DNA from: Thraustochytrium sp. TN22
Taxonomy: Eukaryota; Sar; Bigyra; Thraustochytrida; Thraustochytriidae
NCBI GenBank assembly: GCA_013306675.1
Contig: JABLUY010000037.1
Coordinates: 1-64,000, forward strand
Direction of reading: 5' to 3'
DNA length: 64,000 nucleotides
Shown: positions 1 through 10,309 of the stretch, piece by piece
How the letters are laid out: every line of letters starts with the position of its first letter
How positions within the stretch are numbered: the stretch's first letter is position 1
The notes under the pieces: generated by a model
Told to the model about the DNA's origin: nothing
What the model saw: the letters and a program-made list of their open reading frames with translations, nothing else
Databases searched by the model: none
Translations under genes and position numbers: made by a program

Positions 1-501
1 GGCGGGCGGGGGCCCGCGGGGCCGCGTGCGCCCGACCGCCCGCGCCCGCGCCCAGCCCGCACGCGCGCAGGCAGACTCGCAGACCTCGACCGGCACTGCC
101 GCCTCTGCTCAGCTTGCCCTCTGCTGCGCCGCCGCCGCCGCGCGGATACGCCCCTTGTTAGCCCGCTTGGGCCCGTGCCGCTCGCACGCGCCGACCCGAC
201 CCAGCGTGGCCGCCCGCGCGCCGCCCGCCGCCCGCGCGCGCCCGCGCCGGCCGGGCCAGGCGGCCGCCCGCGCCGACTCGCCCGCGCGCGCCCGCCCGCC
301 GCCGGCGCGTGAACGTGAAGGAGACGGCCTGGCCGCGCGCGCGGCGGCGCGGCGAGGGAGAGAGGGGGAGAGACACGGCCGCCTCGGCTCGGCTCGGCTC
401 CACTCGCGCGACTCGACTCGGACGCCGCCGGCGTGGCCGCGCGCGCGTGCAGCGGCGCGGCGCGGCGCGGCAGCAGAGCGGCAGCAGAGCGGCAGCACGG
501 C

Positions 502-541
502 GGCGGAGCGCGGCGGAGCGCGGCGGAGCGCGGCGGAGCCT
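502..541. repeat. 10-bp tandem repeat (GGCGGAGCGC)n
   Basis: About four near-perfect copies of a 10-bp unit follow directly on one another. It sits in low-complexity GC DNA with no gene assigned. Confidence 0.8.
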
Positions 542-1426
542 GCCTGAGCGCGGCGCGGGCGGCGGCGGGCCGAAGGGCGACGCGCGGCGACCGGCGGCGG
601 CGCGCGACGGCGCGTACGAGATCGCAGCGCACAGGCAGGAGCTGGACGAGGACGCGGCGGAAGTTGGCAAGGTGGATGGAAGCGCGCGCGCAGCGCTGGC
701 GGGATGAGGCAGGCTCCGACGCCGCGCGAGGCTGGGAGGCGAGCACTGGCCGAGGCCTGGCTGCGGCGACGGCCGGCCTGGCACGGCACGGCGCGCCGGC
801 CAGTGGCTGGCCGCCGACGGCGAGAGAGCTTGCTGCGCTTCATCTTCACTGCACTGATCGGAGAGTGAGAGACGAGCGAGCGCACGGCGCCGTGCGGGGC
901 CAAGGCTGTCGCCGGGCTTGACACGCCGCCATTTGCGGGCAGGCAGCCGCTGGCCGGCCGGCGCTGACCTGCCCACGATCGATTGCGGAGCCGAGGCTTG
1001 CCGCCTCGCCGTTGCTGGCGGGCGGGCGTGCGTGCCGGGCTGCGTGCGCTGGCCTGCGCCTCACGGCGCGCTGACAGCCTCTGACACGCGGCGGGAGGAT
1101 TCCGAGCGCACCGGGGAGGCCTACGGCTAGCAGGGGGCGCTCCGTGGCGGACCGTGACAGCCTGCACAAGACAGACAGCGTGGCGAACGCGAGCAGCCAG
1201 TCTCGGACTCGGAGTCCATTCGCGCGAAGGCGTTCGAGCGAGCGGGCAAGCAGCCCGGCTGCCAGCTGCTGGCCGGGCAGTTTGGTACGAACTATCCGAG
1301 TCGGGTCGTGTAAACTTAGGGCACGACTCAGACTTGGGCGCGCTGCTCAGTCGCGCGACGTCGAAAACGCAGGCAGTGGCAGGCAGCGTGAACTCGGAGC
1401 GCGAGCCCTGCGCCTCGCCTCAGCGA

Positions 1427-1503
1427 GCCTCGCCTCTTGCCTCGCCTCGCCTCGCCTCGCCTTGCCTCGCCTCGCCTCGCCCCGCCGCGCCCCGCCTCGC
1501 CGC
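1427..1503. repeat. CTCGC pentanucleotide array
   Basis: A run of CTCGC units with a few variants (CTTGC, CCCGC). The same unit recurs around 45909-45960, so it is a favoured microsatellite of this genome. The complementary strand is G-rich. Confidence 0.8.
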
Positions 1504-2268
1504 CTTGGCTTGCCTTGACCAGGAAGTGGCGCCATGTTGTTTGTTGGCGTGGGAACCGCCATCTTGGCCCGCAGCCGCATCGGATCGGCTTCACGTTCAG
1601 GCGACCTGAACGCCGCGGAGCGCCAAGCGGCGTCCCGCGGGCCCGGGGTCCTGCGCGGGCGCATTGTGCGGCGACTCCCGCGCGGCGAGCTAGCTAGCAG
1701 CTCCCGAGCGCGCGCCGGGCGCCGCGGCTTCCCGCGCGAGGCTCGCTGCGCGCGCGGGGCCGCCGCAGCCTGCGGCGCTGGGGCCTGCGGAGCCCTGGCT
1801 AGCTGCGCCGAGCTGGACCGTCCTCCACACGCTGCGGGTGTGCGAGGGGGCGCCGCCGCCGCACCAGTGGTGCCAGCCACTGCCAGTCAGGGGCTCGCAA
1901 TGATCGGCGGATGATCGGGCTCGCGTCAGGCGCGGCGGAGCGTGCGCTGCCCTGCACTCACAGTCAGTGCACTGGCAAGAAGCAACTTAGCATAGCAAGC
2001 CCACTGCAACCCGCACGAGCGGAGCCCCACGTGCGAGCCCGCGGCGCCGAGCATGCAACGGCCGGCGGCGGGGCCCTCGCGCTAGCTGATTGATGTGAGC
2101 GGCACGTGCAGGGCAGTTGCACGCACAGGGAGAAGGTGGGAAATACTTACATACATACCTTCGCGCCGCTGCCACGCTGCAGCCGAAGCAGCACTGGCAG
2201 GAGCGCCTGCCTTGGCACGCGCGGCAGACCCGACCTGGGCGCGAGCCCGCGGCGCGCCGCGCGCGGCC

Positions 2269-3078
2269 ATGCTCGCGGCGGCGGCGGCGGCGGTGTCGCC
2301 GCAGGACGTGGACGGCGGGGGCCGCACGGCGCGGCTAGCGCGGAGCGCGCTGCGGCGCGTGCGCAGCGCGCCGCGCGCAGTCCTTGGCGTCGCGCTCGTG
2401 GCGCTCGTAGCGCTCGTGGTGCTCGCGGCAACCGTGGGCGGCGCTGGCGGCGACGGCCAGCAGCAGCAGCAGCAGCAGCAGCAAGAGGAGGACCAGGCCG
2501 AGGCAGGTCAGATCGAGATTGGCGTCGTCGACGATGGCAACGCGACCGCCGTGGCGTGCGCTATTCCGGTTGAGGGCTGCAATGCGCCGAGCGCCAGCAC
2601 CTGCCAGGCCCTCATTAGCGAGGGCTACTCGGGGTGCGTCCTAGACGACAACGAGGAGTGCCGCGTCAGCGACGCCTGCACCTGTGAGGACGTCCCGTCC
2701 AGCGGCGACTGCGCGGGCCTTGCGCTCGCAGAGCGGTGCGAAGAGTACGCCGCTTGTATCTACGACTCGGAGGCGAAGGCGTGTCAGCTGCTTAGCACCT
2801 GCGCGCCCGTGGCTGCGCCAGTTCAGAGCCCCGTGGAGGGGCGTACGAACCCGCCGGACTTTCTCATGCCGACGCCTCTGCCAACGGGCAACCCTACGTC
2901 TGAGCCGACCTCGCTACCGACCTTATTGCCCACGCCGTTGCCCACGCTTTCTCCAACCACGCAGCGCCCAACACCGCTCCCGACCAAGCTCCCCACCACG
3001 AGACCCTCACGGGCGCCCACCAAGAGGCCGACGCTGGCGCCTTCCACGGCTCCACCACAACCTGGCTGGGGCCGCTAA
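2269..3078 (+). CDS. Single-pass membrane protein with Cys-rich ectodomain and Pro-Thr stalk
   Basis: This 269-residue protein starts at the ATG at 2269, just before an Ala-rich N-terminus; the frame is open upstream but without an ATG. An Arg-rich stretch (residues 21-36) precedes one hydrophobic segment (about 38-60), which suggests a type II signal anchor with the C-terminus outside. A run of nine Gln (about 65-73) leads to a 12-cysteine region (about 94-185) able to form six disulfides. From about 190 onward there are repeated PTPLPT/LPTxxPT units, a likely O-glycosylated stalk of the kind common in stramenopile surface proteins. No enzymatic domain is recognised, so the role is unknown and probably at the cell surface. 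The last 25 codons and the stop lie in a local DNA duplication (3004-3230). Confidence 0.75.
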   Translation: MLAAAAAAVSPQDVDGGGRTARLARSALRRVRSAPRAVLGVALVALVALVVLAATVGGAGGDGQQQQQQQQQEEDQAEAGQIEIGVVDDGNATAVACAIPVEGCNAPSASTCQALISEGYSGCVLDDNEECRVSDACTCEDVPSSGDCAGLALAERCEEYAACIYDSEAKACQLLSTCAPVAAPVQSPVEGRTNPPDFLMPTPLPTGNPTSEPTSLPTLLPTPLPTLSPTTQRPTPLPTKLPTTRPSRAPTKRPTLAPSTAPPQPGWGR

Positions 3079-3230
3079 GCTCTTGGAGCCGGCTTTGTGA
3101 CTCCACCTCTCGCCGCCTGTTGTGCCCTCACGGACGCCCACCAAGAGGCCGACGCTGGCGCCTTCCACGGCTTCACCACAACCTGGCTGGAGCCGATAAG
3201 CTCTTGCAGCCGCTTTTTGACTCCACCTGT
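3004..3230 (+). repeat. Near-perfect direct duplication of the 3' end of the stalk gene
   Basis: Bases 3004-3110 recur at 3125-3230 with about 90-95% identity and a one-base length change; the offset is 120-121 bp. The first copy carries the end of the Pro-Thr stalk, the Pro-Gly-Trp-Gly-Arg end and the TAA stop. The second is an untranslated copy with its own equivalent TAA. Confidence 0.9.
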
Positions 3231-4403
3231 TCTGTAATCTTTATGTTTCTGATTCTCGAGCCATTATGGCCTCTGCAGCGCAGCCTGCGATGGGGCTTCG
3301 CAGCGCGTGACCCCGCACGACACAATCCATCGCATCTACAAGTTGATTCCACCCAAGCAGCGCAATCAGCAACGGTGCGTTGTCGTCTCGGCACTTGCAC
3401 GTGCTCCTCCTGCAGACAGCCTGGTCTCCCAGTCTTGATGCCACAAGTGTTGCACACTGTGCTGCACTGCAGTGCGCTACAACAGCGCGCCACTGTGCAC
3501 CACCGCACGTCAACCACTGCCACGCGCACCTCCGCTGCTAGCCTGGTGGGTGTACTGCGTGGAGATCGCGGATGCAAATCGTTTGCACGTGCTGCACGCA
3601 GTGCGCGAGCTCCTCCCTCCACCGCCGACCAACCAACGACACTGCTGCACGTGCACAGCCATCAACGATGTGGTCGCTCGCGCTGAATTCCGCTCACAGG
3701 AAGCGCTACCAACCTCATGTCCATCTGCTCCCTGGTCCCGTCCACAGGAAGATGACAGGGTGCGGTGAAAATGCTGCTCCAGCAGGCTTGCGCCACGCGC
3801 TTCCGCCTCAGCCCTCCGCACCACCAAGGTTCCGCGTGGCGGTGCCGCGCGATGCCAAAGCTTCTCTTGCAACGTACCGCATCACGTCCAGAGGCGCCTC
3901 TTGCGTCCGCGTCCGGAGCCGCGTCCGCCTCTGCAGGGCGGCGAGTTAGTTGGAACTCCCCCATCCGTTGGATGGCTTGCGACTCGCTTCAAAGGCGGCC
4001 AGAGTTCCTGTCGCCAAGAGCGCTTGCCGCCAAGGCGCTGGCCGATCCGAGCTGCGCCGGCCGGGCGGGCCGCGCGCTGCTCGGCGCCGCGAGCGGCCAT
4101 CTCACCTTGTCTTGCTCATCTCTTCTGCTCTGCCAGTGCTTCCTTCCTGCGTTCGTCGGAGAGAGCGACCAGGCAGCGGGCGCGCACTGCAGGCAGTGCG
4201 GGCATTGAGGGAAAAGCGGCAAGCCAGTGCAAAGAACGAAGCACCTCGAGTCGAGTCAGGGGGACTCGGAGAGGCGAGGCGAGCGAGAGAAAAAGCCTGG
4301 GCAAGCGCACGCACCCGCCGACCTGACACTCACTCACTCACTCACTGCTGCGCGGCGAGCAGACCTGAACGGAGGCGCTGGCGGCTGCAGCGGCCACGCC
4401 CCC
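3231..4403. other. Intergenic region before the TBC-TLDc gene
   Basis: No gene, RNA or clear repeat is recognised, except an ACTC/CTCA run around 4329-4347 just before the next start. The 3' end of the stalk gene's transcript and the promoter and 5' leader of the TBC-TLDc gene must lie here. Confidence 0.5.
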
Positions 4404-7400
4404 ATGGGCACGAGCGCGGGCGCCGCCGCGGCGGCAAGCGGCGACCGCGCTGGCGGCAACAGCAGCAGCAGCAGCAGCGGCGCCAGCGGCAGCAGCAGCA
4501 GGAACAAAAAGGCGACTTCGCCAGAGACCAAGACGAGGCGGATGCGCTTCTTGTCTTTCGGGAGCGTGGCAAGCGGAGGCCGCTCGAGAAATGCCTCGCT
4601 GGAGGAGACCAAGATGGCCGAGTCGCCGCGCGACGCGAGTGCCGCCGCGAGCAACAACAAGAACACGTGGAAGAAAAACAGTGCTACCGGCGCGGATGAC
4701 GTAGTTCAAGCCTCCAGTTCGCTGCAGGAGACCGCGTTGCCGCCAGCAGCGCCGCCATCCACGAACCGCCTCACCAACTCCGCGCCCTCGGTGCCCACGC
4801 CAACAGCGGCCGCGGCCGCGGCCGCCGCGTCGCCGCGCGGCGACTCGGGCGCTAGCAAGCTGCTGCCCGGCTTCTTCATGACGGGCAGAACAACCTTCTC
4901 GACCGGGCCCAGCAGCAACGGCAGCAGCAACTTTAGCCCCCGCATGAGCGGCCTGCCAACCTCACCACGCTCCGCGGCGGCCGCCGCGGTTCGCAGGTTC
5001 TCGCGGAAGCCTTCTAAACAGCGCAGCACGAGCTCTCTTAGCGAGGCCAGCGACGTGAGTGACCAGGGCGACATTTCCGCGTCGTCACTTGCGGGAACGC
5101 CGCAGGCCGGCGCTGCGGTGGACGCAGCAGCAGGCACTCCGCGAGGCAGCAAGGGAACCTTTTTCTTCACCACGGGACGACGCGCCACGAACAGCTCGGG
5201 CAACAGCGAGACGGCCAGTCAGGAACGGCGGTCGAGCGGGCTGACGAGCTTCGCGGAGCTCGCGCTTGGGGATGGCAAGGGAATGCAAGGGCGCCGAAAC
5301 AGCAGCAGCCTGCACGAGACCGTCTTGGAGAGGTTCGAGCACGCCGAGGAGCTGCGCAAGCACCGCAACACGCGGCTCTGGTGCTACTGGGGCATGTCCA
5401 AGGAGCACAAGGAGCTGGACTTCATCAAGAACTGGAAGACGCGCATCGTAGTGCGCTCACAGCTGTTGAAGGAGACCTGCCGCCACGGCACGCTGGACAG
5501 TGCGGAGCGCCGCAGCACCTGGCTCTCCATGGCCGACGTCAATGTTGTCAGCAATGCCTTCCGCAACACTGTGGCCACTTTCGAGCTCATCATGCGCGAC
5601 AAGGTTTCCGCCTGCGCCGGCTGCAAGGAGCTGCACATCGACCATCTGCACAGCTTTGGCGCTCGCTTTCTGCGCAATGGAGGCAGCTTGTGGAAGGAAA
5701 ACCTCTTCGCGCGCCACCTCCTCACTTCCGACGGCGCCAAGTGCGCCAAGCGCCTGCTGCTCGTGCTGCACGCCAAGTGGGGCATTGAGTACTGCCCGCA
5801 GCTCCCGGACATGATCTGCATCCTGCTCCTGTACCTGACCGAGGCTGAAACCTTTGCGGTCGCGGACGGCATCCTGCGTCGCTCGCGCAACTGCAAGCGC
5901 TGGGTCACCGGCGCGGACAACGCCATCATCCTGCCCGTCGGCAAGGCCGATGCCCTGGTCTTTGTGCGCACCTTTCGCAACCTCTTCCAAGAGCGCCTCC
6001 CCATGCTGTACCGTAACCTCATTGACCTTGCGCGCGACGCCGACGAGCTCGACACCATCTTCCTTAATTGGTTTGAGCGCTTCTACGTCGGCGTCTTCCC
6101 GCTGCGCTACGTGCTGCGCATTTTCGACTGCTACATGGTCGAAGGCCCCAAGGTGTTCTACCGCATCGGCCTCACGCTACTCAAGAACGCACAGTCCTCG
6201 CTGTTGGCCGACTGCGCAAAGCTCAAGCGTGGCGAGGTCGCGCTCACTGAGGTCTTCGAGGCCTCGCTGCGCTCCTGCGGCATCTCGCCCGACCAGCACA
6301 ACAGCCACTCGCAGTCCGCCAAGAACCTGCGCCGCAAGTCCAATCGCGGCATCCCCGGAGTCGCCAAGCCCGTCCCGGCCGCCGTCAGCGCCGTGGCGCT
6401 CAACAATCTTTTCGCGGATGTCATCGACACCCACATCGGCGAGGACAATGACAAGAAGAGGCCGCGCGGCACCTCTGCTGGCGCAAACTTCGTGCAAGCC
6501 AACGGCGGTCTGCAGCGCGGCGTCAGTGGCCGACGCGCCGCCTTCTGTGGCACCGAGGCGGAAAACCTTGCGTTTGTAGGGGCGCGCCTTGGCGCCGCCA
6601 CAGCCTCCAAGTCGGACGCGAACAAGTTTGTTGCAGGCGAGGCGGACAGCCTAGCGAGGGAGGACAAGCACTACGACCTCATGGAGCAAGACATCTATGA
6701 GGATGAAGGTGACGAAGACGACGAAGATGACGACGACGATGACGACGTCGACGACGACGACGACGACGACGACGGTACCAGGAGGCGCCACAAGAGCCTT
6801 CGCCCGACACTAAGCTTTCGAATCGACGACCTGCAACAGGACCACGACGAGGACGACGACCTTGACCGCGAAGAGGGCGTCTTCTCGCCTCTTTCGCCGG
6901 TTGTGTCACCTGGCGCACTTGGAAGCTCGAGGCGGCGCGCCAGCGCCAACAACACGAGCCTGCCGGCCACGGACATCGGCATTGACGTGGACGGTGACAT
7001 GCTCGATGAGTCCGGCTCACCGGCGTCGCCGCGCATTCTGAAATCCGTGGAGCTGGATGCCACGCTGCTCAGCGACAATGCCACCTCCGCCGCACACAAC
7101 ATCGCCATCAACAACGTCACGCTGCGCGTGCGACGTCACTCCATGCCACGCAATGCACTTGCCATGCAAGTGGCGCTCGACCCAGCCACGGCCAGCGGGT
7201 CCGGCTCCAGTGGCGCAGCATCGGTGACGGCCCCCACCGCCAAGGACAGCGTAAACAACGTACAAAGGCAAGAACAGCTGCACCAACAACAGCTGCTTGA
7301 TGCGCAGGCCAGGAACCAGGTCATTGTCGTGGAGAAGCGCTACGGATCCAAGACGTTTTACAGCGAGAGCAGTCTGTACACGGCCGACACGGCGGCCGGT

Positions 7401-8846
7401 GCCGCGATGATCGAGAAGATGCTGGGCGGCCACAGCAACGCCGTCTCGCAGGTACGGCAGGCAACGACTGCGCCGGTGCAGCAGGACAGCTTCGAATTCA
7501 AGGTGCTCCTTGCCTCGGCCTTCGCCTGGCGTAACCTAAAGCGCAAGGGCCTGCTCAAGCGCGATGAGACCAACCGCCGTGTCGTCTTCGCTGACCCTTA
7601 CGCGCGTATCTCGGACCCGATCGCGCAGCTGCACTTTCCGAGCCGGCTGCTGGAAGAGTCTTCCATCCTCCGCGACGTGGACACCGCGACGCGCCTCATG
7701 GCGTGGCTGCCGCAACGCACGCAGCTCAAGGTCTTCAGCCGCATCAAGCTGGTGTACACGACGGACCGCGACGGTCGCAGCCTGCGCGCGCTTTACGAGG
7801 CATGCTCCACGGCCGCCGTATCGAGCACGATCTTACTCATCGAGTGCCTGCCTGTCGTGTCCGGCAAGTCGTCCCCGCGCGCATCGAGCTCGTATAAGTC
7901 AACCGTCATTGGCGCTTTCTCCACCAAGGCGCTGGAGCCGCCCAAACGGTCACAGTTCGCGCTGCAGCACCACGGCGACGATAACTGTTTCCTCTTCCGG
8001 CTCGAGCCCAAATTCGCCGCCGCGGCTTGGAAGCCGTCGCGGCACAACACCCTTCCGTCCATGCTCTCGTCTGCGCTTGCTTCTGAGACGCCGTCCGCCT
8101 TGCGTCCGCAGCGGCAGCAATCCAACGCGTCAATTATCTCAGGGAGCAGCAGCTTTGGCGCCGCCTCTGCAGACCTCAGCGTGAAGTCCTCCCGCAAGGC
8201 ATCAAACACCGCAAACGCAATCTTGCGGACGCGCAGCGTGCGCAGCGTCTTCACATTCACCAGTTCGTCCTCTGCCTCGTCCACGAAGTCGAACGAGCCC
8301 AAGACGCCGCCGCCGCGGCTTTCGCCGCCCCATACCACGGACCACACGCGACAGCTCAACCTGTCGAGCATTCCGTCCAGCGCCCGTGAGAGCGCCGCCA
8401 GCAACAGTCCGACGATGGCATCTGAAGGCACTGTAGCGTCCGGAGCGACCGTCAGCGCGCGCCGCAACTTCCTCACCAAGGTGGCCGACGACAACTTGGA
8501 CCGCATGCAGCAGGGCGTCGCAAGCTCGCAGTTTGTCACGTGCAGCCACACCTCCATCGAGTTTGGTGGCCGTAGCAAGGCCTTTGTGACCGCTCAAGGC
8601 AAGCGTGTCAGCCTCGAGGACATTCATGACATGAGCGACGAGCAGTTCGAGGACGAGAAGATCACTTCGCAGATCGCTGGGCCCGGCCTCCTCATCGACC
8701 GCTTCCTCGATCAGGCGCGCAGTGGCTGGTGCCTCGCTTACGACAACCGCCCGCTCTGCATGAACCCTGACGTCATCCCAGAGCTTTCCTCGGACCTCCT
8801 GCGCACTTTTCGCATTGGTACCGTGGAGGTCTTTGGCATTCCCTGA
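4404..8846 (+). CDS. TBC-TLDc protein (TBC1D24-like Rab GAP / oxidation-resistance domain)
   Basis: The 1480-residue protein starts at the ATG at 4404, in GCCCCCATGG context; the upstream open frame has no ATG. Residues 1-320 are Ser/Ala-rich and look disordered. A TBC domain spans about 330-625: it has the CRHG-type entry motif, a YCPQ segment matching the Gln-finger YxQ, and the C-terminal pattern FPLRYVLRIFDCYMVEGPKV typical of Rab GAPs. The Arg-finger motif IxxDxxR is not obvious, so GAP activity is uncertain. An Asp tract near 770-795 follows. A TLDc domain begins near 1080 and ends at the C-terminus with FRIGTVEVFGI, but about 160 low-complexity residues (about 1217-1373) interrupt it. 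TBC plus TLDc is the TBC1D24/Skywalker combination, linked to vesicle traffic and V-ATPase or oxidative-stress binding. The domain assignment is confident; the cell role is inferred. Confidence 0.88.
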   Translation: MGTSAGAAAAASGDRAGGNSSSSSSGASGSSSRNKKATSPETKTRRMRFLSFGSVASGGRSRNASLEETKMAESPRDASAAASNNKNTWKKNSATGADDVVQASSSLQETALPPAAPPSTNRLTNSAPSVPTPTAAAAAAAASPRGDSGASKLLPGFFMTGRTTFSTGPSSNGSSNFSPRMSGLPTSPRSAAAAAVRRFSRKPSKQRSTSSLSEASDVSDQGDISASSLAGTPQAGAAVDAAAGTPRGSKGTFFFTTGRRATNSSGNSETASQERRSSGLTSFAELALGDGKGMQGRRNSSSLHETVLERFEHAEELRKHRNTRLWCYWGMSKEHKELDFIKNWKTRIVVRSQLLKETCRHGTLDSAERRSTWLSMADVNVVSNAFRNTVATFELIMRDKVSACAGCKELHIDHLHSFGARFLRNGGSLWKENLFARHLLTSDGAKCAKRLLLVLHAKWGIEYCPQLPDMICILLLYLTEAETFAVADGILRRSRNCKRWVTGADNAIILPVGKADALVFVRTFRNLFQERLPMLYRNLIDLARDADELDTIFLNWFERFYVGVFPLRYVLRIFDCYMVEGPKVFYRIGLTLLKNAQSSLLADCAKLKRGEVALTEVFEASLRSCGISPDQHNSHSQSAKNLRRKSNRGIPGVAKPVPAAVSAVALNNLFADVIDTHIGEDNDKKRPRGTSAGANFVQANGGLQRGVSGRRAAFCGTEAENLAFVGARLGAATASKSDANKFVAGEADSLAREDKHYDLMEQDIYEDEGDEDDEDDDDDDDVDDDDDDDDGTRRRHKSLRPTLSFRIDDLQQDHDEDDDLDREEGVFSPLSPVVSPGALGSSRRRASANNTSLPATDIGIDVDGDMLDESGSPASPRILKSVELDATLLSDNATSAAHNIAINNVTLRVRRHSMPRNALAMQVALDPATASGSGSSGAASVTAPTAKDSVNNVQRQEQLHQQQLLDAQARNQVIVVEKRYGSKTFYSESSLYTADTAAGAAMIEKMLGGHSNAVSQVRQATTAPVQQDSFEFKVLLASAFAWRNLKRKGLLKRDETNRRVVFADPYARISDPIAQLHFPSRLLEESSILRDVDTATRLMAWLPQRTQLKVFSRIKLVYTTDRDGRSLRALYEACSTAAVSSTILLIECLPVVSGKSSPRASSSYKSTVIGAFSTKALEPPKRSQFALQHHGDDNCFLFRLEPKFAAAAWKPSRHNTLPSMLSSALASETPSALRPQRQQSNASIISGSSSFGAASADLSVKSSRKASNTANAILRTRSVRSVFTFTSSSSASSTKSNEPKTPPPRLSPPHTTDHTRQLNLSSIPSSARESAASNSPTMASEGTVASGATVSARRNFLTKVADDNLDRMQQGVASSQFVTCSHTSIEFGGRSKAFVTAQGKRVSLEDIHDMSDEQFEDEKITSQIAGPGLLIDRFLDQARSGWCLAYDNRPLCMNPDVIPELSSDLLRTFRIGTVEVFGIP

Positions 8847-8983
8847 CTGTGACGAGAGAAAAGGTGTGACCGGGCAATGTACCACTACTTCCACGTCTTC
8901 ACGTCAAGAGAGAAACAAGGCGCGCGCGATCATCCAACAGCCGCCTGCCTGTCCTTTTCATCTCCCCTTGCTCCCTCAAACGG

Positions 8984-9072
8984 ACTCTCTCTCTCTCTAA
9001 AAATAAGAAGATGTATTTTGCACACATTTGTCTTTTCATCGTTCGCTCTCTCTCGCTCTCTCGCTCTCTCTC
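8984..9072. repeat. CT/CTCG pyrimidine runs in the tail-to-tail spacer
   Basis: Two (CT)n/(CTCG)n tracts lie between the converging TBC-TLDc gene and the minus-strand gene that ends at 9071. They are probably in 3' untranslated sequence. Confidence 0.7.
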
Positions 9073-10309
9073 ACGGGATACGAGCAAAGGAATCCAGTAG
9101 CGTCTGTGCCGCGTCATACACGAGCCAGCGTGATCCCACGCGAGCCGCCGTGTAGCCTCGAGGGGCGCTTCGCGGCGCAACGTCAAGGTCAGCGACGCGA
9201 GGCCCCGGCGCCACGCGCACGCACAGCGCGTAAAGTCCAGCCGCCTTGCTGAGCGAAGACACCGCGCGGTGATGCTCGAGCGCCGCCTCGACTGTCGTGA
9301 ACAGCGAGACTGCGCCAGCACCCGCCTCAAGGCCCAGGCATGCAAGTGCGGCCTCGCGCGGCGGCAGCAGGCCGCGCCGTAGTACACGGGCCATGGCACA
9401 CGCCGGACGCACCGCAAAGGCGACGAGTACTTCGCCGCCCTGCGCCTCGCACGAAGCGAAAAGTTTGGCGCCCTGTGGCGCGTCCACGGTGAAGATGCTC
9501 TCGACGCCGAGGTCCTCCCCCGCCTCGCGCCATTGCGCCTGCCGAGCACCATCCGCCTCGGCGAGAGGTACGGCGCGCACGCCCAGCGGGTCCAGGAGCG
9601 TCGCCGCGACTTGCTGCAACGCGCCGCCGCAGCGCGCGATGACGGCGTCCAGGTCGCGTAGGTCGTCCACGCGCCAGACCGCCTCAAAGCGCCGGGCGAA
9701 GGCCGCCGTGCTGGCCAGGCTCAGGTCCTCGTTCGCAAAAGCTACCTGCTCGCACAGCTTGACGCGCATGAGCTCCAGGAATCCGCGCTGGTTCGCGCTG
9801 AGCTCGCCCGCGACGGCTGCCTCCTCCAGGCACTCTCGCACGCGCTGCAGGATGCGCAGCGCCTCCTCCACTGCGGAGTTTCCAATGTCCTGCACCGGCG
9901 TGTGCGCCAGATTCAGCTGCAGGCTGGTGGCCGCCAGCGCCAGCGTGCCTCGCGTGCCGATCTCACGAGCCAGGGCCGCCACGTCGTCCTCGGCCATCTC
10001 CTCGTTGTCCTCGGCTGGGTCCGCGGACCGTTCGCTCGCGCTCTCGCTCTCATCGCCGCCGCCACCGCCGCCGAAGACCTCCGTGCAGATTTCCCGGAAG
10101 CGCTTCAGCACCTTGTCGTCGCGCGCAGCCTGGTCCTCTTCCTCCTCGTCGTGGTCGTCGCTCTCGCCGCCCGAGTCGCCGCCCCTCGAGGCGGCGCCAT
10201 GCTCCTGCAGCTCGCGCGCCGCCGCCAGCGCTGCGCGCTCCGCCTTGCGAAGGCTCACCGCCGCGCACGCCCGCGCCACGCGCCGCAGCGCCGCGTCCAG
10301 CTCCTCCAT
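9071..10309 (-). CDS. Protein of unknown function with a possible ADP-ribosyltransferase-like C-terminus
   Basis: The 412-residue protein starts at the minus-strand ATG at 10309 (MEELDAALRR). Residues 1-45 form an amphipathic helix, followed by a Gly/Asp/Glu/Ser-rich linker with a DDHDEEEED run and a Gly-rich stretch. A helical middle domain (about 110-260) and a C-terminal domain (about 265-412) follow. The C-terminal pattern (RVLRRGLLPP, then SLFTTVEAALEHH, GLYALCVRVAPG and finally SRWLVYDAAQTLL) resembles in order the last strands of PARP/ART folds, where a Val-Tyr-Asp-x-x-Gln segment closes the domain. The His-Tyr-Glu catalytic triad is not clear. The family is not recognised with confidence. 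The ART-fold reading is an inference from pattern only, and any enzymatic role is unproven. Confidence 0.6.
   Translation of the reverse strand: MEELDAALRRVARACAAVSLRKAERAALAAARELQEHGAASRGGDSGGESDDHDEEEEDQAARDDKVLKRFREICTEVFGGGGGGDESESASERSADPAEDNEEMAEDDVAALAREIGTRGTLALAATSLQLNLAHTPVQDIGNSAVEEALRILQRVRECLEEAAVAGELSANQRGFLELMRVKLCEQVAFANEDLSLASTAAFARRFEAVWRVDDLRDLDAVIARCGGALQQVAATLLDPLGVRAVPLAEADGARQAQWREAGEDLGVESIFTVDAPQGAKLFASCEAQGGEVLVAFAVRPACAMARVLRRGLLPPREAALACLGLEAGAGAVSLFTTVEAALEHHRAVSSLSKAAGLYALCVRVAPGPRVADLDVAPRSAPRGYTAARVGSRWLVYDAAQTLLDSFARIP

Larger units (their letters stand above)
1..2268. other. GC-rich non-coding stretch with simple repeats
   Basis: No gene is recognised here. 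Open frames exist on both strands, but they are Arg/Ala/Pro-rich, overlap each other and start mostly at non-ATG codons, as expected by chance at very high G+C. The stretch holds a GGCGGAGCGC array near 502-541, a CTCGC array near 1427-1503, and a short AGCT palindromic run near 1688-1700. The last few hundred bases should include the promoter and 5' leader of the gene that starts at 2269. Confidence 0.6.
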
